Shown here piece after piece: positions 1 to 5,164 of a DNA stretch of 5,164 nucleotides. The notes under the pieces were generated by a model. It was given only the letters and a program-made list of their open reading frames with translations, made no database searches and was not told the origin of the DNA. Positions within the stretch are counted from its first letter, which is position 1; each line of letters begins with the position of its first letter. Origin of the DNA: CALAED01 sp937891035 (lineage in GTDB: Bacteria > Actinomycetota > Actinomycetes > Streptosporangiales > Streptosporangiaceae); assembly GCA_035642125.1 (NCBI GenBank), contig DASQSZ010000384.1, positions 1 through 5,164 of the forward strand. Direction: 5' to 3'. A program made the position numbers and the translations under genes.

Positions 1-32
1 TTCGCCCGTTCGACGGCCTGCTCGTCATCCAT
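1..32 (-). CDS. 5' end of the next gene after folP (partial, product uncertain)
   Basis: An ATG at 32 opens a frame that runs off the window and gives MDDEQAVERA, ten codons plus two bases. It starts four bases after the folP stop. The sequence GGTGA, which includes the folP stop codon, sits four bases ahead of the ATG as a plausible ribosome binding site, so translation is probably coupled to folP. From memory of actinobacterial gene order, the gene after folP is often a small NTF2/SnoaL-like protein, followed by folB and folK. The acidic start followed by an AVERA-type helix is compatible with that, but ten residues cannot identify a family. A GTG at 40 overlaps the folP stop in a different frame and could be an alternative start. 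It would read VTGWMTSRPS, which looks less protein-like. Confidence 0.5.
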   Translation of the reverse strand, partial: MDDEQAVERA

Positions 33-36
33 CCGG

Positions 37-903
37 TCACCCGCGCGCGGCTTGGAGGGCCGCGGCCACCCGGACCGCGTCGGCGTTCGGACGCACCCGG
101 TGCACGCGCACGCACCACGCCCCGGCGGCGGCCGCGAGGGCTGTGGTCGCCACGGTGGCGTCGTCGCAGTCGGCGAACGGGCGAGGCGTCCCGTCGGGCG
201 CGGCGAGCAGCCGGCCGAGGAACCGCTTGCGGGAGGCCGCGACGAGCACCGGATGACCGAGGGCGCGCAGCGCGTCCATGTGGGCGAGCAACGACCAATT
301 GTGGCCGTGCTCGGGGCGCTTGGCGAAACCGAGCCCCGGATCGACGATGATCATCGATGGGTCCACCCCCTCGGCCACCACCGCGCGGATGCGGGCCGCA
401 AGCTCGTCGGTGACCTCGCCGACGACGTCGGTGTAGACCGAGCGTGTGTCCATGTCGTGGCTGTGCCCGCGCCAGTGCATCACGACGTAGGGCACGGCGG
501 CCTTGGCGACCACCCGCGACATCGCCGGGTCGGCCAGGCCGCCGCTGACGTCGTTGACGAGGCGGGCCCCCGCGACGATCGCGGCCGCCGCCACCTCAGC
601 GCGCATGGTGTCCACGCTGACGCATACGCCTTCGGCGGCGAGCGCCTCGATCACGGGCAGCACGCGCCGCGACTCTTCGGGCTCGGAGACGCGCTGCGCA
701 CCTGGCCGCGTCGACTCGCCACCGACGTCGACGATGTCCGCGCCCTCGGCGACCAGGTCGAGGCCGTGGCGAATCGCGGCCTCGGTGTCGAACCAGGCAC
801 CACCGTCGGAAAACGAATCAGGGGTGACGTTGACGACGCCCATGACAAGACAACGGCCGGGGTCGGGTAGCCCCGGCACGGAGTGGGCGGGTGTCATCAT
901 CAC
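37..903 (-). CDS. folP: Dihydropteroate synthase (FolP)
   Basis: This cytoplasmic enzyme condenses 6-hydroxymethyl-dihydropterin pyrophosphate with p-aminobenzoate to give dihydropteroate, and is the sulfonamide target. Numbering from the GTG at 903 (288 aa), the family motifs appear in order: MGVVNVTPDSFSDGG (21-35), GADIVDVGGESTRPGA (54-69), the substrate-loop Asp in DTMR (98-101), NDVSGG (117-122), MHWRG (142-146), DPGLGFAK (188-195), the pterin/sulfonamide-site SRKRFLG (224-230) and C-terminal RVH (266-268). All expected ligand residues are present, so it should be an active FolP1-type enzyme and not a degenerate FolP2-like paralogue. Length is normal for a TIM-barrel DHPS. Start choice: a TTG at 942 would add 13 residues, but it coincides with a probable -35 element. 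GTG 903, ATG 900 and ATG 897 are adjacent candidates, and GTG 903 fits a leaderless transcript. The stretch KRPEHGHNW (195-203) seems to carry two extra residues (GH) relative to the FolP1 loop I recall from mycobacteria. The TGA stop is closely followed by the next gene. Confidence 0.97.
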   Translation of the reverse strand: MMMTPAHSVPGLPDPGRCLVMGVVNVTPDSFSDGGAWFDTEAAIRHGLDLVAEGADIVDVGGESTRPGAQRVSEPEESRRVLPVIEALAAEGVCVSVDTMRAEVAAAAIVAGARLVNDVSGGLADPAMSRVVAKAAVPYVVMHWRGHSHDMDTRSVYTDVVGEVTDELAARIRAVVAEGVDPSMIIVDPGLGFAKRPEHGHNWSLLAHMDALRALGHPVLVAASRKRFLGRLLAAPDGTPRPFADCDDATVATTALAAAAGAWCVRVHRVRPNADAVRVAAALQAARG

Positions 904-910
904 GCGAACC

Positions 911-942
911 AGCCTATTCCCAATGGGGCAAGCCCATCTCAA
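911..942 (-). promoter_or_regulatory. Probable folP promoter (leaderless type)
   Basis: On the minus strand, TAGGCT (916-911) matches the actinobacterial housekeeping -10 pattern TANNNT. TTGAGA (942-937) is a good -35 hexamer, with a rather long 20-base spacer. Seven bases after the -10 comes GTG at 903, so transcription could begin at the start codon itself. No convincing Shine-Dalgarno sequence precedes 903, 900 or 897, which agrees with a leaderless message. I infer this from motif spacing only. Confidence 0.5.
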
Positions 943-947
943 GCGGC

Positions 948-972
948 CGCCGACGCGGGGCCGGAGTCGGCG
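948..972 (-). terminator. Stem-loop between the MprF-like gene and folP, possible terminator
   Basis: CGCCGAC (972-966) pairs perfectly with GTCGGCG (954-948): a 7-bp stem around an 11-base loop, starting eight bases past the upstream stop codon. No T-run follows, so it is not a canonical intrinsic terminator; many high-GC actinobacterial terminators also lack one. Its place between the stop codon and the folP promoter is suggestive, but a 7-bp GC stem can arise by chance here. Confidence 0.3.
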
Positions 973-979
973 AGCGTCC

Positions 980-2752
980 TCAGGGCCGGGTGGCGGCGGG
1001 CGGGCGGCGCAGGCCGGGGACGCGCAGCCGCGGCCAGACGATGAAAGCTTCGGCCTCGAGCGCCGCCAGCGCGATCCGCGGCGTGTCGTTGAGGCTCGGA
1101 TAGACGAAGAAGCGCGGCTGCCAGACCGGGTTGAACTTGCTGTTGAACTTATAGAGCGACTCGATCTGGAACCAGCGGGACAGGAAGACCAGCAGTCCCC
1201 GCCAGGCGCGCAGCACCGGGCCGGCGCCGATGCGCTCGCCGCGGGCCAGCGCCGCGCGGAACACGGCGAAGTTGAGCGAGACGCGCCTGACGCCGAGGTC
1301 GGGGGCGGCCTTGATGGCCTCGACGATCAGGTAGTCGTTCAGTCCGGGCTGGGCGGCACGGTCGCGCCGCATCAGGTCGAGGGAAAGGCCGTCGGAGCCC
1401 CAGGGCACGAAGTGCAGGAAGGCGTGCAGCTCGCCGTCTCTGGTCGCGGTGGCGATCGCGCAGTCGCCGTCGCCGGGCTCGCCCATCCGGCCGAGCGCCA
1501 TGGAAAACCCGCGTTCGGTGTCGGTGCCGCGCCAGGCGGCGGCCTGCCGCCACAGGGCGTCGAGCTCCTCAGGGGTGAAGTCCTTCTCGCGCCTGATCTC
1601 GGCCTTGTAGCCCTGCCGCGCCACGCGATTGACCATCTGCCGTACGTTCCGCATCGACCGGCCTTCGAGGCTGAAGCCGGTCACGTCGATGAACGCCTCA
1701 TCGCCGAACTCGAGCGCGTCAAGTCCGCCCTCGCGGCACCAGATCTCGGCGCCCAGCTCACTGCACCCCATCACCGCCGGCACCCAGGCGTGCCGATCGG
1801 CCTCGTCGAGGAACGCGCCGATCGCGCCCGGCCATGCCTCGGGGTCGCCGATGGGATCGCCGCCGGCCAGCATGACGCCGGAGACGACGCGGTAGGTGAT
1901 GCACGCCTTGCCGGTCGGCGACCAGATGACGCTCTTGTCCCGGCGTAGCGAGAAATAGCCGAGCGAGTCCCTGGCCCCGTGTCTGGCCAGCAGGTCGCGG
2001 ATCTTGTCTTCGTCCGTGGCGGACAGCGCCGGCGCCGGCTCGGCCGGACGGAAAAACAAGAACGCGGTGACCAGGCCGGTGAACAGCCCAAGGCTGCCCA
2101 GGATCAGGTCGAACAGGTCGTCGCGGCGGTCGCCGGTTTGGAAGTCGACGGGACCGTGGACGCCGACCATGCCCATCACCACGTGCTGCAGCCTGCCGCC
2201 GAACGACGGGCTGCCGCGCAGCCCGTGCCGGTTGAGGTAGATGAAGGCCAATCCGATGAACACGCTGGTGATCGCGAGCAGCCCGCCCACGTACACCGCC
2301 CGCCACCGGGTGCGCGGATCGCCGACGGCGTAGAACTCGCCGCGGTAGTAGATCAGCGCGCCGAGCATCACCGCGGTGACGACGGCCTCGCCGATGGCGA
2401 ACTCCCGTGCGACGTGGAAGACGATGCTGAGCGCCAGCAGCGCCACGACCGCCCGCCAGGCCCGCGCCTTGCGCCGGCGCAGCGCGTGAGACAGCAGCAG
2501 GAGGAGCAGCCCGGTGATGATGGTGGCCGTTCTGGCCGCGTTGGTGAGCGCGCCGGGAATGATGCCGGTGAGCTGCAGCATCCGCGCGTGCCACTCGGGG
2601 TCGATCGCGCCCAGCACGTCGGTCAGGCCGGTAAACAGGCACAGCCAGCCCGCCACGGCGGGCACCCAGCGCCGCCGGCGGCGCCGGTCCGGCGGCCGAG
2701 CGGCCGGATCGTTCCCCCGATGGTCGGTCGTCTCGCGCTTCGATTCCACCAT
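980..2752 (-). CDS. MprF/LysX-like membrane protein, phosphatidylglycerol lysyltransferase (DUF2156) domain, no LysRS domain
   Basis: Probable aminoacyl-phosphatidylglycerol synthase-type protein. Proteins with this domain transfer an amino acid, classically lysine, from charged tRNA to phosphatidylglycerol, reducing negative membrane charge and protecting against cationic peptides. Numbering from GTG 2755 (591 aa; ATG 2752 gives 590), a short Arg-rich cytoplasmic N-terminus (about 1-29, with RRRRRR) precedes six predicted membrane segments near 30-51, 71-92, 99-115, 117-137, 151-174 and 215-236. A soluble GNAT-fold domain fills about 250-565. Family-like motifs are AGGDPIGDPEAW (297-308), GRSMRNVRQMVNR (365-377), SLDLMRR (458-464), GLNDYLIVEAIK (471-482) and SLNFAVFR (493-500), then the KFNPVWQPRFFVYPSL end motif (540-555). 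SLNFAVFR strongly recalls mycobacterial LysX, but the C-terminal lysyl-tRNA synthetase of LysX is absent and the protein ends normally with TGA. The membrane part is shorter than in the large MprF flippases. GGGG five bases before ATG 2752 favours that start over GTG 2755. The amino acid and lipid used are unknown. Confidence 0.9.
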   Translation of the reverse strand: MVESKRETTDHRGNDPAARPPDRRRRRRWVPAVAGWLCLFTGLTDVLGAIDPEWHARMLQLTGIIPGALTNAARTATIITGLLLLLLSHALRRRKARAWRAVVALLALSIVFHVAREFAIGEAVVTAVMLGALIYYRGEFYAVGDPRTRWRAVYVGGLLAITSVFIGLAFIYLNRHGLRGSPSFGGRLQHVVMGMVGVHGPVDFQTGDRRDDLFDLILGSLGLFTGLVTAFLFFRPAEPAPALSATDEDKIRDLLARHGARDSLGYFSLRRDKSVIWSPTGKACITYRVVSGVMLAGGDPIGDPEAWPGAIGAFLDEADRHAWVPAVMGCSELGAEIWCREGGLDALEFGDEAFIDVTGFSLEGRSMRNVRQMVNRVARQGYKAEIRREKDFTPEELDALWRQAAAWRGTDTERGFSMALGRMGEPGDGDCAIATATRDGELHAFLHFVPWGSDGLSLDLMRRDRAAQPGLNDYLIVEAIKAAPDLGVRRVSLNFAVFRAALARGERIGAGPVLRAWRGLLVFLSRWFQIESLYKFNSKFNPVWQPRFFVYPSLNDTPRIALAALEAEAFIVWPRLRVPGLRRPPAATRP

Positions 2753-2763
2753 CACGGCCCCAC

Positions 2764-2778
2764 AGCGTAGTCAGCGTA
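2764..2778 (-). promoter_or_regulatory. Tandem TACGCT, candidate -10 region for the MprF-like gene
   Basis: The minus strand reads TACGCTGACTACGCT (2778-2764): two identical TANNNT-type hexamers, nine bases apart. The nearer one lies eight bases before GTG 2755 and eleven before ATG 2752, so a start there would give a leaderless or near-leaderless mRNA. The farther one would give a leader of about ten bases. I see no good -35 at 16-19 bases from either. The distal copy also lies in an 8-bp palindrome, GCGTACGC (2781-2774). It could be a promoter, an operator, or chance. Confidence 0.35.
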
Positions 2779-2959
2779 CGCCCGACTTCGTGCGATAAAG
2801 ACGCAGGCGGCCGCGGACCGTGGCCGCGGCGAGCCGCCGGCTGAGCTGCCATCGCAACGGAAACGCCGTGCGGACACGGATCCCCCGGCGCGCGAACGAT
2901 CTTGATCGCCAAAGCCTCGTCCCGAACCCGTACCCACTGAGACGGCCACGACAGCGCAC
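2771..2959 (-). CDS. Doubtful small Arg-rich ORF (62 codons) in the folE-mprF-like gap
   Basis: I do not recognise this product. From GTG 2959 the frame encodes 62 residues with 18 Arg, one Lys and no Asp or Glu. Its TGA ends 15 bases before GTG 2755 and 18 before ATG 2752. The second half (about 27-62, ending RLRLYRTKSGVR) has fairly coding-like third positions and no low-complexity run. Against it: no Shine-Dalgarno sequence precedes the GTG, the first half has ordinary codon use for noncoding GC-rich DNA, and Arg-rich translations are typical of chance frames at this GC content. It is also crossed by a GC-only hairpin. It could be a small basic protein, the remnant of a longer gene, or nothing. 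Confidence 0.15.
   Translation of the reverse strand: MRCRGRLSGYGFGTRLWRSRSFARRGIRVRTAFPLRWQLSRRLAAATVRGRLRLYRTKSGVR
2810..2830 (-). repeat. GC-only inverted repeat upstream of the MprF-like gene
   Basis: GCCGCGG (2830-2824) and CCGCGGC (2816-2810) form a perfect 7-bp stem with a 7-base loop. The sequence also contains a direct repeat of GGCCGCGG. On the minus strand a short T-rich stretch (TCTTTAT) follows about nine bases later, too far for a standard terminator. It may be a second, weak transcription stop before the MprF-like gene, a structured leader element, or chance in GC-rich DNA. Confidence 0.3.
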
Positions 2960-2960
2960 G

Positions 2961-2985
2961 CGGAGGCACGCTGAGCGTACCCCCG
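2961..2985 (-). terminator. Strong hairpin after folE, likely terminator of ftsH-folE
   Basis: CGGGGGTACGC (2985-2975) and GCGTGCCTCCG (2971-2961) pair over 11 consecutive positions, nine Watson-Crick and two G-U, around a 3-base loop TCA. The hairpin begins 29 bases after the folE stop. There is no T-run behind it, which is common for high-GC actinobacterial terminators. The G-U pairs make the minus-strand RNA hold together at all 11 positions, whereas the plus-strand copy would carry two A-C mismatches, so the structure favours the transcribed strand. A competing stem, ACCCC (2999-2995) with GGGGT (2983-2979), is shorter. Confidence 0.55.
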
Positions 2986-3014
2986 GGCCCAGAAGGGGTG
3001 GAGGCCGCCTCGCG

Positions 3015-3629
3015 CTATTGGCCCAGGATGAGGCTCATGGCCTCCGCCCGTGTTTCGGCGGAATCCCGGAAGTCGCCGCGCACCGCGGAGGTGACGGTCT
3101 TCGCGCCCGGCTTGCGTACTCCCCGCATCGTCATGCACAGATGCTCGGCCTCGATGACGACGATCACGCCGCGCGGCTCCAGGACACGCATCAGCGCGTC
3201 AGCGATCTGACTGGTCATACGCTCCTGCACCTGCGGTCGCCGAGCGTAGACGTCCACCAGCCTGGCCAGCTTGGACAGCCCTGTGATCTGGCCCTTCTCA
3301 TTGGGCGTATAACCCACATGCGCCAGCCCATGTATGGGCGAAAGGTGATGCTCGCACGTGGAATAGACTTCGATGTCCTTGACCAGCACCATCTCGTCAT
3401 GATCCGCTTCGAACACCCTGTTGAGGACGCGTTCCGGAGTCTGCCGCAGCCCGGCGAACTGTTCGGCGTAGGCTCGGGCCACCCGGGCCGGTGTGTCCCG
3501 CAGGCCGTCCCGGTCGGGATCTTCGCCGATCCCGATCAGGATCTCGCGGACGGCCTTTTCGACCCGCACATGATCGAATCCGGGAGGGTCTACCTCCATC
3601 GGGGCGTCTTCGTCATAGGGCTGGACCAC
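3015..3629 (-). CDS. folE: GTP cyclohydrolase I (FolE, type IA)
   Basis: This cytoplasmic zinc enzyme converts GTP to 7,8-dihydroneopterin triphosphate and formate, the first committed step of tetrahydrofolate synthesis; the family forms toroidal homodecamers. Numbered from GTG 3629 (204 aa), the core begins with FDHVRVEKAVREIL (18-31) and GEDPDRDGLRDTPARVARAY (35-54). Zinc ligands are C92 and H95 in STCEHHLSP and C165 in EAEHLCMTMRG; H94 and H163 match catalytic histidines of the family. The GTP-site segments GLSKLARLVD and RPQVQERMTSQIADAL follow at 117-126 and 131-146. All key residues are present, so this is the metal-dependent FolE and not FolE2. Start choice: an upstream GTG at 3701 gives 228 aa but overlaps ftsH by 38 bases, lacks a Shine-Dalgarno sequence and adds an Arg/Ser-rich extension. 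GTG 3629 has GGGGAG eight bases ahead and gives the usual length; ATG 3599 is possible but has no visible site. Probably cotranscribed with ftsH. Confidence 0.97.
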   Translation of the reverse strand: MVQPYDEDAPMEVDPPGFDHVRVEKAVREILIGIGEDPDRDGLRDTPARVARAYAEQFAGLRQTPERVLNRVFEADHDEMVLVKDIEVYSTCEHHLSPIHGLAHVGYTPNEKGQITGLSKLARLVDVYARRPQVQERMTSQIADALMRVLEPRGVIVVIEAEHLCMTMRGVRKPGAKTVTSAVRGDFRDSAETRAEAMSLILGQ

Positions 3630-3637
3630 TTGGTCGG

Positions 3638-3643
3638 CTCCCC
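3638..3643 (-). promoter_or_regulatory. Ribosome binding site deciding the folE start
   Basis: GGGGAG lies eight bases before GTG 3629, inside the short ftsH-folE spacer. Neither GTG 3701 nor ATG 3599 has a comparable sequence, so this site favours the 204-residue FolE. Confidence 0.6.
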
Positions 3644-3663
3644 GGTCGAACTCTGTCGGCTCG

Positions 3664-5164
<1,501 letters not shown>

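Noticed and set aside
52..870. Plus-strand frame of 272 codons opposite folP
   Set aside because: It is the antisense shadow of folP: rich in Gly, Arg, His and Asp, with no domain and no ribosome binding site.
503..1948. Long plus-strand frame of 481 codons across folP and the MprF-like gene
   Set aside because: It lies antisense to two genes with clear family motifs and is Arg/Pro/Ala/Gly-rich with no recognisable domain. Long antisense frames are expected opposite high-GC coding sequence.
1979..2770. Plus-strand frame of 263 codons opposite the N-terminal half of the MprF-like gene
   Set aside because: It mirrors a segment whose sense frame encodes well-formed membrane helices, and its translation is low-complexity Gln/Arg/Pro-rich.
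2886..2945. Possible tRNA-like T-arm text (GGGTTCGGGAC) in the gap after folE
   Set aside because: No acceptor stem, D-arm or anticodon arm can be folded around it.
1758..2969. Minus-strand frame of 403 codons overlapping the MprF-like gene in another frame
   Set aside because: It is an out-of-frame translation dominated by Arg, Ala, Gly and Pro, while the 2752-980 frame has membrane segments and conserved motifs throughout.
2752..3138. Minus-strand frame of 128 codons spanning the end of folE and the gap
   Set aside because: It overlaps the conserved C-terminal coding of folE in another frame and is Gly/Arg/Ser-rich with no recognisable features.

Overview
This is a GC-rich window (roughly two-thirds G+C by eye, with strong G/C preference at third codon positions) with several GTG starts and no plausible plus-strand gene. 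The protein sequences and the gene order ftsH - folE - (MprF/LysX-like membrane protein) - folP point to the chromosome of an actinobacterium, probably a high-GC filamentous lineage such as Streptosporangiales or Streptomycetales. I infer the lineage from sequence style and gene order; no search was run.

All genes read on the minus strand, so transcription runs from high to low coordinates. From 5164 to 3664 lies the 3' two-thirds or more of ftsH, the membrane-anchored AAA+ zinc protease; its N-terminus is outside the window. Next, 34 bases after the ftsH stop if the Shine-Dalgarno-supported GTG is used, comes folE (3629-3015), GTP cyclohydrolase I, the first step of tetrahydrofolate synthesis. 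A 262-base gap (3014-2753) follows. It holds an 11-bp hairpin just after folE (likely terminator), a second GC-only hairpin, a doubtful 62-codon Arg-rich ORF and promoter-like TACGCT repeats. Then comes a six-TM protein with a C-terminal phosphatidylglycerol lysyltransferase-type (DUF2156) domain and no lysyl-tRNA synthetase domain (2752-980). A 76-base gap carries a small stem-loop and a well-placed promoter for folP (903-37), dihydropteroate synthase, which may be translated from a leaderless mRNA. The first ten codons of another gene (32-1) begin four bases after folP stops.

FolE and FolP belong to the same pathway: GTP to dihydroneopterin triphosphate, and later joining of the pterin to p-aminobenzoate. 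The enzymes between them (FolB, FolK) are expected just past position 1. FtsH is a common upstream neighbour of fol genes in bacteria. The MprF-like protein is the functional outsider: it is expected to modify membrane lipids, not to make folate. The signals suggest three transcription blocks: ftsH-folE, the MprF-like gene, and folP with the genes after it.

This is mostly a conserved housekeeping locus. I found no mobile element, CRISPR array, rRNA or tRNA, and no sign of a new defence or biosynthetic system. The points worth checking are the lone MprF-type domain inside the fol cluster, the probable leaderless folP promoter, and the structured gap after folE.
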